A stretch of 64,000 bases of DNA from Chryseobacterium sp. GVT01B. Lineage in GTDB: Bacteria; Bacteroidota; Bacteroidia; Flavobacteriales; Weeksellaceae. Both the position numbers and the translations under genes were made by a program. The notes beneath the pieces are model-generated. The model saw nothing but the letters and a program-made list of their open reading frames with translations. It searched no databases and had not been told where the DNA came from. The stretch is taken from positions 62,001-126,000 of the forward strand of contig NZ_JAHXYI010000003.1 in NCBI RefSeq assembly GCF_019970045.1, in the 5' to 3' direction. This document shows positions 43,202-52,128 of this stretch, piece by piece (positions within the stretch are counted from its first letter, which is position 1; every line of letters starts with the position of its first letter).

Positions 43202-44611
43202 TTATAAGTTGAAGTTTGTCCATCCAGCATACCAGGTATCTGTAGCATCTTTTACCGCACCTTTGTAAGTTACCTGTGTAAACCAAGTAGCTAATTTAGG
43301 GTTAGTAAATGCACCTCCAGTTAATAATGGAGAACCTGCAGTAGGAGTGAAGTTTGGTGTAGTTCCTGCAGGAGCCCATGCACCGGCAAGTTTTACATCA
43401 GCAGTAGAAGCAAGGATTGTGTTTCCTTTAGCATTAAACCAAGTCGTAAGATCGTTCAATGTATACGTTGTCGGAGTAGAAGTAGATGGTCCGAATTTTA
43501 AAGGAGTTTGCATTCCTGCTAAAACGTTGTTTTCAAAGAATAATTTGTTACCTACGATATTGTTATCCGTTGGAGCACCTTTTGTAGCATCGATGAATAA
43601 ACCAACAGGGAATCCTGTAAATACAGAGTTGAATACAGAGATAGAAGAGTTTCTTCTAATCTGTAATGCATTCTGGAATAATGCGTTGATTGATCCTGGA
43701 GCCACAGAGTTGATTGGCCCGATAATCGTCATGTTAGAGAATGTAGCTGATGTCTGAGGCGTCAAAGTAGAACCGTTGGCATCATTATCAGATTCAAATG
43801 CGTTAGAACCTGAAACGTCTGCTATCTGAGAATCTCTTACCGCGATACCAAACTGTACCTTTCCTGAGAAACCGTTATCCGTATCGAAATCATCATCAAG
43901 ACCTTTGTAAGAAATAAGGTGAGAACAGTTTACCGTTCCTCCGAACCATTCAAAACTATCATCATTAGCATAAGCAACCTCTACGTAATCTACTGTAGTT
44001 CCGCTACCTACACCACCGAACGTAAGTCCGTTGATCTCTTTATCCGGTAAGAATGCATATCCTGCATATTCTATTCTTACATATTTTAATACACCACTGT
44101 TATCAGCAGCATTGTTTCCACCATAAAGTCCAAGACCTTCAGAGTTGTTGATTCCTCCTTCAATCTCTCCAACTCCGTTTGCTCCACCGAAAGAAGCATT
44201 AGTAGGAGCATTTCCTAAAATTACTACACCTGCCCAGTCTCCTCTTTTAGGACTTGGTTTTTCAGAAGTGAAGATAATAGGGTTGGCAGCAGTTCCTTCT
44301 GCCATGATTTTACTTCCTTTTGTAATGATCAAAGCTCCGTTTTTATCAGCTTCACCTACGATCTTTGTACCTGGCTCGATAGTTAAAGTAGCTCCGTTAG
44401 TTACATATACTAGTCCTCTTAGCTTATAAATTTTGTTAGCTTTAAGCGTCATGCTGGAAGTGATCTTTCCTGAAAGAATAAGGTTTTCAGTTTCTCCGTT
44501 TCCGTTGCCTCCATTTTGAATAATGGTAGGTCCATCTTCTTCTATATTTCTACAAGCGGTAGTTGATACTATAGCGCCAAGCATTAAAGAATATAAAACG
44601 AACTTTTTCAT
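43202..44611 (-). CDS. Outer-membrane beta-helix lipoprotein paired with TonB receptor
   Basis: 469 aa. A lipoprotein signal ends at Cys20 (STTAC), followed by a Gly/Asn-rich linker. The body has LKANKIYKLRGLVYVTNGATLTIEPGTKIVGEADKNG, here quoted in part, and many short beta turns typical of a right-handed beta-helix, including VKYVRIEYAGYAF- and DYVEVAYANDDSFEWFGG-like rungs. The family is widespread in Bacteroidetes and is commonly encoded after a TonB receptor. It probably sits on the cell surface and helps ligand capture. It is 44 bases downstream of the receptor gene and ends with a terminator. Confidence 0.75.
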   Translation of the reverse strand: MKKFVLYSLMLGAIVSTTACRNIEEDGPTIIQNGGNGNGETENLILSGKITSSMTLKANKIYKLRGLVYVTNGATLTIEPGTKIVGEADKNGALIITKGSKIMAEGTAANPIIFTSEKPSPKRGDWAGVVILGNAPTNASFGGANGVGEIEGGINNSEGLGLYGGNNAADNSGVLKYVRIEYAGYAFLPDKEINGLTFGGVGSGTTVDYVEVAYANDDSFEWFGGTVNCSHLISYKGLDDDFDTDNGFSGKVQFGIAVRDSQIADVSGSNAFESDNDANGSTLTPQTSATFSNMTIIGPINSVAPGSINALFQNALQIRRNSSISVFNSVFTGFPVGLFIDATKGAPTDNNIVGNKLFFENNVLAGMQTPLKFGPSTSTPTTYTLNDLTTWFNAKGNTILASTADVKLAGAWAPAGTTPNFTPTAGSPLLTGGAFTNPKLATWFTQVTYKGAVKDATDTWYAGWTNFNL

Positions 44612-44655
44612 GTTATAAAGAATTAAATTATTTATTAGATTATTTGTTGAGTGAA

Positions 44656-47445
44656 TTAAAAATTGTATCCCAGTGTTAAACTGATATTGGTTCCCGAAAG
44701 TCTTTCAATAGCAAGAGCATCTTTGCTGTCATACTTACCGTTGTCGTTCAGGTCATGGTAGAATTTAGCACGACGGTTCAGAATATCTGAAACATTCAGC
44801 TTGATTTCTCCTTTGTTGCTCCAGATTTTTTTAGCAAGCTGGAAATCCAAAAGAGGTCTTGGCGCTTCCCAGATTGGTGGTACCTGATCGTTTCCTACAT
44901 AAAGGATTCTTCTTCCGATCATATTGAATAATACTGTAGAAGACCATCCTGATTTTTCAGTATCATACTGAAGACTTACGTTTACTGTATATGGAGACTG
45001 ACCCTGCATTGGTCTGTCAATCTTAGTAGCTTCGTCTGTTACTTTGTTTTTAATTAAAGCTACGTTTCCACCCAGTGTAAAGTTTTTAAGAGCACTTACA
45101 AAATCAAGTTTTTTTCTTACTTCAAATTCCACCCCATAAGCATCAGCTTTATCTACGTTAAGGTAGTTGAAGGTATTACTCGTTCCTACCCCAGATTGGT
45201 TGAAGTATAATTCGATTGGCTTTTTGAAGTTTTTATAGAAAGCTGCCACAGAGAAGATCTCTCCGTTTCTTGGATAATATTCCCAACGAACATCGGCACT
45301 CGTGATTTTAGTTCTTTCAATTGATTTGTTACCAATTACAGTAGCTCCAAGATCAAAATCATAATATGCTAAAGGAGAAACCTCTCTAAATTCAGGTCTA
45401 ACAACAGTTTGTGAACCTGCAACACGGATGTTCATTTTAGGATTCACCTTGAATGTTAAGTTCACTGCAGGTAAGAAATCTGTAACACGGGTGTTAACAA
45501 AACGGTCATCACTTTTTTTCGTGCTTCCTACCAATTGATCAAAGTTTTCAACTCTTAATCCCCAAACTGCTCTTAACCATGGTGTAAAGTTGTTGTCAAA
45601 CTGTAAATACCCAGCGTTAAGGATTGTATTGGCAATATATCTGTACTGGTTTCCTGCAATCTCGTCAAATGTAAATCCACCGTTACCTCCGAAGTTTTCA
45701 GGATTGAAGATCGTTTCGAAAGGCTGAGAAAGTAATCCCTGGTTGAATTTCTCAAGTCTTACAGAGAAAGGTCTTGAGTTGTAGATTCTGTCTTTTACCT
45801 GGAACAAATAACCTCCTTTGATCGTTTGTTTTTGTCCAAATAATGTAAATGTTTTAGAGATATCACCTCCTGCGTTATATAAATAATCGTTTAGCGTAGA
45901 ATAGAATACACTTCCTGACTTTTGCGAAAGACCATTAGAAATTAATGCTAAATAAGGGCTTCCTTCTATGTTTGTGTATTGGTTATACTGCAAACGCTGT
46001 AGCAAAGGAATATATTGATCCAGGATCCCGAAGCTTCCGTACCAGTTTACGGTAAATCCACCCAGAGCATCTATTTTATGAGTACCGGTAAGGGTAGAGT
46101 TGTAGAAAGTAGTTTCTTTAAAACCTATTTCCCTTGCCATAATGTTTGTCCCGTTAATCGGGTCAAATTCAAAATCCTTTCCTGTTCTGAAGGACATATG
46201 GTTCACCGTATTATTGGTGATGATATTCTTTAAGGAGATTTTGTTGTTGCTGTTGAGCTTTAAAGAAAGGTTCAACATTCCCCCTAAGATAATATCATTG
46301 CTGTATTTTTCTGTAAAATAATCGAAGTTGGTATCAGCAAGTTGATCGTTGATGGTAAAGAAACGGTTGGTAGACTCAGTTCTTCTTTTGTTGTTACTGT
46401 AGTTTAAAACAGCAATTACCCCTAAATCTTTTCCGAATAATTTCGTGTTGAAACCTCCGTCAAGCTGTAAACTTAAGTTTTCAGGATAACCGATACTGTT
46501 GTATCCTAAATTCTTTGTAAACCCTTTACCAATATTGGTTTTCTGACCTTCATCCAAAATACTGAATGCATTTTTTGCAGGCATATTGGTTGGCAGCTTT
46601 CTGTAACCGTCATCAATTCCTAAAAAGTCCCATTTTCCACCTTTCTGCATATGGAATTCCTGCCCCATAGTAGCAGTATTTCCTCCTACACCTACCTGTA
46701 CGTTGAAGAAGTTTTTATTAGGAATATCCTTTGTATTTACCTGAATCAATGCTCCTCCCCATTCACCTGTATATTCCGGAATGAAAGTTTTGTTGATAAC
46801 AAGGGTTTCGATAACGTTAGCCGGGAAAAGGTCAAAAGAGAACGTCTTTCTGTCAGGCTCCGTACTGGATAACTGAATACCATTCAACATCGCCTGGTTA
46901 TAACGGTCTGATAAACCTCTTACTACAATATATTTTCCTTCAGATAAACTCACCCCGGAAACTCTTTTCAGAACTTCCCCAGTGTTTCTGTCCGGACTTC
47001 TTTTAATAGCTTCAACTCCGATAACCTGAGAAACTACACCGGCATTTTTCTGTAGTCCGATGGTAGAGGCTATGGTTTCTTTTCTTGCGTTTGATTTTAT
47101 GACAACTCCCTCAATTTCTTTTTCCTTGGTAGAGGGCTTGTCCATTACGATATCAAGATGAGTATTACCTTCATTTTTGATAATAACCTCACTGATCTCT
47201 TTTCTGTTATACCCATTGGAGCTTACCGTTACAATGTAATTGGTGCCGGGGGACAGGTTGATAGAGTAGTATCCGGAAATGTCAGTCGTTGCCTCCTGTC
47301 CATTTACTTTTACCTTTACTCCTTCTATAGGAGTGTTATCTTTCTCGTCCAATACCCTACCTTCCAAAATCTGACTTTGTGCAAAAGCATAGCCAGCAGA
47401 AAACAAGGCAAGTAGCATGATGCTCTTGTGGAGTTGTTTTTTCAT
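44656..47445 (-). CDS. TonB-dependent receptor with N-terminal carboxypeptidase-like domain
   Basis: 929 aa. The signal peptide runs to about residue 22 (GYAFAQ). A CarboxypepD-regulatory-like domain follows (GRVLDEKDNTPIEGVKVKV, TDISGYYSINL), then the plug (VIGVEAIKRSPDRNTGEVLKR, VVRGLSDRYNQAMLNG) and a beta-barrel ending in LTLGYNF with the terminal phenylalanine. Such receptors import nutrients across the outer membrane using TonB. The substrate is unknown. It is divergent from a PhoB/PhoR-like two-component system (324-base gap), so phosphate-linked control is possible but unproven. Confidence 0.88.
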   Translation of the reverse strand: MKKQLHKSIMLLALFSAGYAFAQSQILEGRVLDEKDNTPIEGVKVKVNGQEATTDISGYYSINLSPGTNYIVTVSSNGYNRKEISEVIIKNEGNTHLDIVMDKPSTKEKEIEGVVIKSNARKETIASTIGLQKNAGVVSQVIGVEAIKRSPDRNTGEVLKRVSGVSLSEGKYIVVRGLSDRYNQAMLNGIQLSSTEPDRKTFSFDLFPANVIETLVINKTFIPEYTGEWGGALIQVNTKDIPNKNFFNVQVGVGGNTATMGQEFHMQKGGKWDFLGIDDGYRKLPTNMPAKNAFSILDEGQKTNIGKGFTKNLGYNSIGYPENLSLQLDGGFNTKLFGKDLGVIAVLNYSNNKRRTESTNRFFTINDQLADTNFDYFTEKYSNDIILGGMLNLSLKLNSNNKISLKNIITNNTVNHMSFRTGKDFEFDPINGTNIMAREIGFKETTFYNSTLTGTHKIDALGGFTVNWYGSFGILDQYIPLLQRLQYNQYTNIEGSPYLALISNGLSQKSGSVFYSTLNDYLYNAGGDISKTFTLFGQKQTIKGGYLFQVKDRIYNSRPFSVRLEKFNQGLLSQPFETIFNPENFGGNGGFTFDEIAGNQYRYIANTILNAGYLQFDNNFTPWLRAVWGLRVENFDQLVGSTKKSDDRFVNTRVTDFLPAVNLTFKVNPKMNIRVAGSQTVVRPEFREVSPLAYYDFDLGATVIGNKSIERTKITSADVRWEYYPRNGEIFSVAAFYKNFKKPIELYFNQSGVGTSNTFNYLNVDKADAYGVEFEVRKKLDFVSALKNFTLGGNVALIKNKVTDEATKIDRPMQGQSPYTVNVSLQYDTEKSGWSSTVLFNMIGRRILYVGNDQVPPIWEAPRPLLDFQLAKKIWSNKGEIKLNVSDILNRRAKFYHDLNDNGKYDSKDALAIERLSGTNISLTLGYNF

Positions 47446-47769
47446 TTTACTTCTTTTACTTCTTTTTCAAGGGCAAAATAAAGGCTAAGTTTTTAAGAAA
47501 ACTTTAGGAGAATCTTAATTAATTGTGAAGTTTGTATTAACACATGAATGAAATTTATAGTTATTGATGTTTAATTTATATAATTGTATTTTTTGTTTTA
47601 ATTTTAATTTTTGTTTCGTATATTTGATTTATGTGTATTTATTATTTAATTTTTTTATTGATTTTGTAATTTGATGTTAAAATGTATTTTTTTAATAATT
47701 AGTTAACATTTGGCAGATAGATGAAATCAATGGAAATAATTAATTTTGTGGGAATTCTTAAACTAGAAG
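47446..47769. other. Divergent AT-rich control region
   Basis: 324 bases with no convincing gene, lying between the minus-strand TonB receptor and the plus-strand response regulator. TAATTTTG at 47741-47748 is a candidate -7 box for the regulator, 22 bases before its start; the nearest upstream TTG (47710-47712) is 28 bases away, longer than the usual spacing. No direct Pho-box-like repeat was recognised. Confidence 0.5.
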
Positions 47770-48444
47770 ATGAGCAAAAAAATTCTTTTAATAGACGATG
47801 AACTGGACATTTTAGAGATTCTGTCTTACAATTTGGAAAAGGAAGGGTATGATATCTATACGGCTACTAATGGTAATGAAGGTATAGAAAAAGCAAAGGA
47901 GATTGTTCCGGACCTTATCTTATTAGATGTCATGATGCCTGAAAAAGATGGTATAGAAACCTGTCAGGAACTTCGTAAAGTGAAAGAACTTCAAAAAACA
48001 CTTATTGTGTTTCTTTCTGCAAGAAGCGAAGAATTTTCTCAGCTAGCAGGTTTTCAGGCGGGTGCCAATGACTACATCGTAAAACTGATCAAACCAAAAA
48101 TCCTTATCTCTAAGGTAAACGCATTATTACAGCTGACCTCGCAGGTTTCTGACAATGCAAAACTAATCGAAATCGGAGACCTTGTTATCGACAAAGATAA
48201 TTTCAGAGTTTCCAAAAGCGGACAGCAATTTCTTCTTCCTAAAAAAGAGTTTGACTTGCTTTACCTTTTGGCTTCCAATACTGAAAAGGTTTTCAAAAGA
48301 GAAGAAATTCTTGAAAAGGTTTGGGGGAATGATGTGATTGTTGGTGAAAGAACGATCGATGTACATATCAGAAGGTTGAGAGAAAAATTAGGAATCAATA
48401 CGATTCAGACATTAAAAGGGATTGGCTACAAACTGATCGTTTAA
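47770..48444 (+). CDS. OmpR/PhoB-type response regulator with an altered KP motif
   Basis: 224 aa. The receiver domain (1-120) has the acidic pair Asp9/Asp10, phosphoacceptor Asp53 in LLDVMMPEKDG, Ser83 as the switch residue and Lys105. The proline that normally follows this lysine is Leu106 here (codon CTG at 48085-48087), a single-base difference from CCG. The C-terminal winged-helix domain is standard (LLPKKEFDLLYLLASNTEKVF, VWGNDVIVGERTIDVHIRRLREKLG). The sensor kinase gene follows 48 bases later. By similarity this resembles flavobacterial PhoB; the regulon is not shown. Confidence 0.9.
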   Translation: MSKKILLIDDELDILEILSYNLEKEGYDIYTATNGNEGIEKAKEIVPDLILLDVMMPEKDGIETCQELRKVKELQKTLIVFLSARSEEFSQLAGFQAGANDYIVKLIKPKILISKVNALLQLTSQVSDNAKLIEIGDLVIDKDNFRVSKSGQQFLLPKKEFDLLYLLASNTEKVFKREEILEKVWGNDVIVGERTIDVHIRRLREKLGINTIQTLKGIGYKLIV

Positions 48445-48492
48445 TTATTTTAGAATCTTAACTTTACGTTCAATCATTAAAACGTTGTAAAA

Positions 48493-49524
48493 TTGAAATT
48501 TTACAGACTTACTCTCGTTGCCTCTTGTCTGCTGACACTGGTGATGCTTCTTTTGGTGGTCGTCTTTGATTCACTGAAAGATATCTATTATAAGACCCCT
48601 TTGTTTAAAACGGGTCTTTTCATCTGTATTATCCTGATCTTTATGATCAATTGTGTGGTATTGGAACTTCTTTTCAATTACTACAGCAGAAAACAGGTAA
48701 AAGGTCTATCCGGATTTTTACCTCAGGAAATTGTTCAGAATCAGGATGAAAATATTACCATCAAAGAATTAGGGGAAAGGTTTTCAGATCTCAATCAGCA
48801 GCAGGTATCAGAAATTGATATGATGAAAGAGATGGAAAGCTACCGTAAAGAATACATCGGTAATGTGTCTCACGAACTGAAAACGCCTTTGTTTTCTATT
48901 CAGGGATATGTAGAAACCTTAAGAGACGGCGGCGTAGATAATCTTACTATAAGAGATAAGTATCTGGAAAGAATAGACATATCTGTAGAAAGATTGATTG
49001 CCATTGTAAAAGATCTGGATATGATCAACAGACTGGAAGCAGGCGAAATTAATCTTACCGTTTCAAAATTTGATGTCAACCTTCTCATTAAAGAGATTTT
49101 CGATCTGCTTGATCTTGAAGCTGAAAAACGAAATACTACATTACAGATCCAGACCCTTCATCCACAGATTTTTGTGGAAGCTGATAAACAGAAAATTTCT
49201 CAGGTTTTTATTAATCTTATTTCCAATGCGATCCATTATGCCAACAGACAGGAAGCCAAAGTGATTGTAAAGACTAGTGTCCTCAAAAATAAGGTGCTGA
49301 TTGAAGTAATAGATAACGGAATGGGAATCAAGTCTGAGATTCTTCCAAGGATATTTGAAAGATTTTACCGTGTGGAAACCAGCAGAAGCAGAAGAGAAGG
49401 AGGTTCCGGACTGGGATTAGCCATTGTAAAACATATACTTGAGGCACATAACGAAAATATTACTGTAGAAAGCGTATACCTTGAAGGGACGAAGTTTAGT
49501 TTTATGCTGGAAAAAAGTAAATAA
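48493..49524 (+). CDS. PhoR-like sensor histidine kinase
   Basis: 343 aa from a TTG start at 48493; no ATG lies close upstream in frame and the first residues form the first membrane helix. Two transmembrane segments (about 5-24 and 37-60) are followed by a HisKA domain with the phosphorylated His in NVSHELKTPLFSIQGY and an ATPase domain with the N, G1 and G2 boxes (INLISNAIHYA, IDNGMGI, GGSGLGLAIVKHI). The short periplasmic loop gives no sensor domain, as in PhoR-like kinases that respond through partner proteins. It pairs with the regulator at 47770. Confidence 0.9.
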   Translation: MKFYRLTLVASCLLTLVMLLLVVVFDSLKDIYYKTPLFKTGLFICIILIFMINCVVLELLFNYYSRKQVKGLSGFLPQEIVQNQDENITIKELGERFSDLNQQQVSEIDMMKEMESYRKEYIGNVSHELKTPLFSIQGYVETLRDGGVDNLTIRDKYLERIDISVERLIAIVKDLDMINRLEAGEINLTVSKFDVNLLIKEIFDLLDLEAEKRNTTLQIQTLHPQIFVEADKQKISQVFINLISNAIHYANRQEAKVIVKTSVLKNKVLIEVIDNGMGIKSEILPRIFERFYRVETSRSRREGGSGLGLAIVKHILEAHNENITVESVYLEGTKFSFMLEKSK

Positions 49525-49577
49525 TTCCGGCAAAATGTAAGGAAAAAAAATAATTTAAAAAATCCTGAAATATTTTT

Positions 49578-49605
49578 TTGTCACATGTCATTTATTATAT
49601 ATTTG
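49578..49605 (+). promoter_or_regulatory. Flavobacterial promoter for the pRiA4b ORF-3-like gene
   Basis: TTG at 49578-49580, a 17-base spacer and TATATTTG at 49598-49605. The start codon at 49659 follows 53 bases later. Both boxes and the spacing fit the consensus. Confidence 0.75.
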
Positions 49606-49658
49606 CACCAGAGATTTATCATAATTATAAAGGCAAAAAAGTAATTTAAGAAACTGAT

Positions 49659-50255
49659 ATGGTTTACAAAATCCGCGTAATATTAGATGCGAAAGAAGAT
49701 ATTTTCCGTGATGTAGAAGTTAAGGGAAAACAAACATTATGGAACTTACACTTAGGAATTAAAAGTGCATTCAGTCTGCAGGGAGATGAGCTTTCTACTT
49801 TTAATCTGTTAGAAAATGACGGAACAATCGTAAAAAGTGTCCCATTGGAAGATATGAGTGATGATGGTGATGGTGAGATTATGTCAGATGTTTACATTGA
49901 TGAAGCTTTTGAAAGTGTAGGCGACAAAGCACAGTTCCAATATGGACTTCTTGACCTTTGGGAGTTCTTCTGTGAACTTGTAGAAGTAATTGAAGAAACG
50001 AAAGGGGTTAATTATCCTATCACAGTATACAGATTCGGAAACGTTCCGTTAAAGGCCCCTAGCAAAAACGGAAGTGCCGGAGGATCTAAAAAGAAATCAG
50101 CAATGCCTTTGGCAGATGATGAATTTGGTTTCGATGAAGACTTTGGTTCAGGAGGAAATTTTTCAGATGAAGACGACAGCTTCGATGACGAGGAAGAAGA
50201 AGACTACAATGACGATGTCTTTGATGATGAAGATGACAATGATGACGAAAGATAG
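49659..50255 (+). CDS. pRiA4b ORF-3-like domain protein
   Basis: 198 aa. The N-terminal 130 residues fit the plasmid pRiA4b ORF-3 domain: VYKIRVILDAKEDIFRDVEV, TLWNLHLGIKSAFSL and a later FQYGLLDLWEFFCELVEVIEE. The last 50 residues are a strongly acidic, low-complexity tail (Asp/Glu runs). This domain also occurs in IS1096 passenger proteins, but no transposase is near, so it is a resident gene. Function unknown. A terminator follows at 50271. Confidence 0.8.
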   Translation: MVYKIRVILDAKEDIFRDVEVKGKQTLWNLHLGIKSAFSLQGDELSTFNLLENDGTIVKSVPLEDMSDDGDGEIMSDVYIDEAFESVGDKAQFQYGLLDLWEFFCELVEVIEETKGVNYPITVYRFGNVPLKAPSKNGSAGGSKKKSAMPLADDEFGFDEDFGSGGNFSDEDDSFDDEEEEDYNDDVFDDEDDNDDER

Positions 50256-50270
50256 TCAACACAATATACT

Positions 50271-50300
50271 GGCCCTGGATTTTAATCCGGGGCTTTTTTT
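50271..50300 (+). terminator. Terminator after the pRiA4b-like gene
   Basis: GCCCTGGATT (50272-50281) pairs with AATCCGGGGC (50284-50293) and is followed by TTTTTTT. The intergenic region 50256-50637 otherwise contains GGGTTCGG-type words near 50371 and a promoter. Confidence 0.75.
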
Positions 50301-50590
50301 GCAAAAGTGCTAAGAGATTTATTTAAAAACAGCCTCATTTGAGGTTTTGAAAGTATATTTTAAGGTCTTAGGGTTCGGCTTACGGGTTTGGGATGCCAGA
50401 TTTCCGGTTGAGGACCACAAAAGAAGGGTTATCAATAGATTCGGATGAGTTTATAACCTTGAAAAAATATTCTCATACCGTAAAAGAAGACTTATATTAA
50501 AAGACGGAATGCTGTTTTTACCCATAATGTTTGAGTTTTATGAAAATCCAACTGATACCATCAAAAAGTCTGTTCATCTGTCCGTAAATT

Positions 50591-50623
50591 TTGCCTTTTC
50601 CCAAAAAACAATCCTTACTTTTG
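50591..50623 (+). promoter_or_regulatory. Flavobacterial promoter for the alpha-amylase gene
   Basis: TTG at 50591-50593, a 22-base spacer and TACTTTTG at 50616-50623, 15 bases before the ATG at 50638. This supports the internal ATG as the true start. Confidence 0.7.
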
Positions 50624-50637
50624 TTAAAAATAGTTTA

Positions 50638-51987
50638 ATGAAAAAATTAATTTTGTTAGCTGTAATTGGTCTGGGAATTGTTTCCTGTACCACTCGAAAA
50701 AATACCAGGAAAATGACAGAACTGCCAAAAGATTGGAAACATAATACGAATATCTACGAAGTAAACATAAGACAATATACTCAGGAAGGAACTTTCAAAG
50801 CATTTGCAAAAGAAATGCCCCGCCTGAAATCTATGGGAATAAAAACCCTTTGGTTTATGCCCATTACACCCATTGCCCAGCAGAATAAAAAAGGAAGTCT
50901 GGGAAGTCCTTACGCCGCTTCAGATTATACTTCTATCAATCCTGAATTCGGGACGCTGCAGGATTTTAAAGATATGGTGAATGAGGCACATAGACTGGGA
51001 TTTAAAGTAATTATAGATTGGGTAGCCAATCATACAGGATGGGATCATGTATGGACGAAAGCTCATCCCGAATTTTATCTGAAAGATCCGGATGGAAAAT
51101 TCCATATTGCTTCCGGAATGGATGATATTATTGAGCTGGATTATAAAAACCAGGAAATGCGTCAGGCTATGATAGATGCCATGAAATTCTGGGTGCAGGA
51201 AACTGGTATTGATGGTTTCAGATGTGATCTCGCTTCATGGGTAGAAGTAGATTTCTGGGAACAGGCGCGCCCCGAAGTGGAAAAAATAAAACCTCTTTTC
51301 TGGCTGGGAGAATTTGATGAGCTGGAAAGCCCTGAATACGGTAAAGTTTTCGATGCCAGCTATTCCTGGAAATGGATGCACAAATCTGCCGATTACTATA
51401 AAAAGAATGAACCTCTTCAGGAATTAAAAGATCTTCTGAGACAATATTCCAATATCGGAGATGCTTCAATGAGAGCATGGTTCACCACAAACCACGATGA
51501 AAATTCATGGAACGGAACCGAATATGAAAAATATGGAGTCATCACAAAACCTATGGCAGTATTCTCTGCAACATGGAATGGTGTTCCACTACTTTACTCA
51601 GGGCAGGAACTTCCGAATATGAAAAGACTTGAGTTTTTCGAAAAGGATGTTATCAAATGGACGAATACTTACCAGACTGCTGATTTCTATAAAACATTAT
51701 TAGATCTAAAAGCTTCTAATCCGGCCTTGAGAGGAGGAGATTCTAACGTAACGACTTATCTTCTCAACACTACAGCCAATGATAAGATTCTGGCTTATGT
51801 AAGAAAAAATGGAAACGACGAAGTATTGGTTGTTTTGAATATGTCAAAAGAAGCTGTTAACTTTTCAATTGAAGACGAACATGTATCCGGAACATTCAGA
51901 AATGTTTTTGATAAAACCAAAAGAGATTTCAGTCATGGAAAAGATTTTAACTTCAACGTTTCGGATTATGCCGTATTTGAAAAATAA
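50638..51987 (+). CDS. Alpha-amylase family (GH13) lipoprotein
   Basis: 449 aa from the ATG at 50638, which gives a lipobox ending at Cys17 (LGIVSC). The frame opens at 50509, but the extra residues cross the promoter. The GH13 set is present: nucleophile Asp197 (GFRCDLAS), acid/base Glu225 (WLGEFDE) and transition-state Asp287 (TTNHDEN), with VNIRQYTQEGTFKAFAKEM at the barrel entry and DWVANHTGWDH as region I. It hydrolyses alpha-glucans or maltodextrins at the periplasmic or outer surface. The subfamily is not resolved, and no neighbouring SusCD pair is adjacent. Confidence 0.92.
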   Translation: MKKLILLAVIGLGIVSCTTRKNTRKMTELPKDWKHNTNIYEVNIRQYTQEGTFKAFAKEMPRLKSMGIKTLWFMPITPIAQQNKKGSLGSPYAASDYTSINPEFGTLQDFKDMVNEAHRLGFKVIIDWVANHTGWDHVWTKAHPEFYLKDPDGKFHIASGMDDIIELDYKNQEMRQAMIDAMKFWVQETGIDGFRCDLASWVEVDFWEQARPEVEKIKPLFWLGEFDELESPEYGKVFDASYSWKWMHKSADYYKKNEPLQELKDLLRQYSNIGDASMRAWFTTNHDENSWNGTEYEKYGVITKPMAVFSATWNGVPLLYSGQELPNMKRLEFFEKDVIKWTNTYQTADFYKTLLDLKASNPALRGGDSNVTTYLLNTTANDKILAYVRKNGNDEVLVVLNMSKEAVNFSIEDEHVSGTFRNVFDKTKRDFSHGKDFNFNVSDYAVFEK

Positions 51988-52045
51988 TATTTAAATCTTC
52001 GGCTTATATTTTATCTCTTAATCAATAGCGACCAAGCAGTACCCA

Positions 52046-52095
52046 ATTCCCCTCCGCTGGAGGGGTGTCAAAATCTATGATTTTGACGGGGTGGT
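52046..52095. repeat. Short double-hairpin element
   Basis: CCCCTCCGCTGGAGGGG followed by GTCAAAATC-TAT-GATTTTGAC and CGGGGTGG. Each half is self-complementary, and the outer arms (CCCC… and …GGGG) may also pair. It resembles REP-like elements found in other Flavobacteriia; only one copy is seen here. Confidence 0.55.
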
Positions 52096-52128
52096 TTTAT
52101 CTGCCCAACAATAAAATCCATCATTACA

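Noticed and set aside
49659..50255. IS1096-related transposon passenger
   Set aside because: The domain is shared with IS passenger proteins, but no transposase or terminal repeats lie near, and the gene has its own well-formed promoter and terminator.
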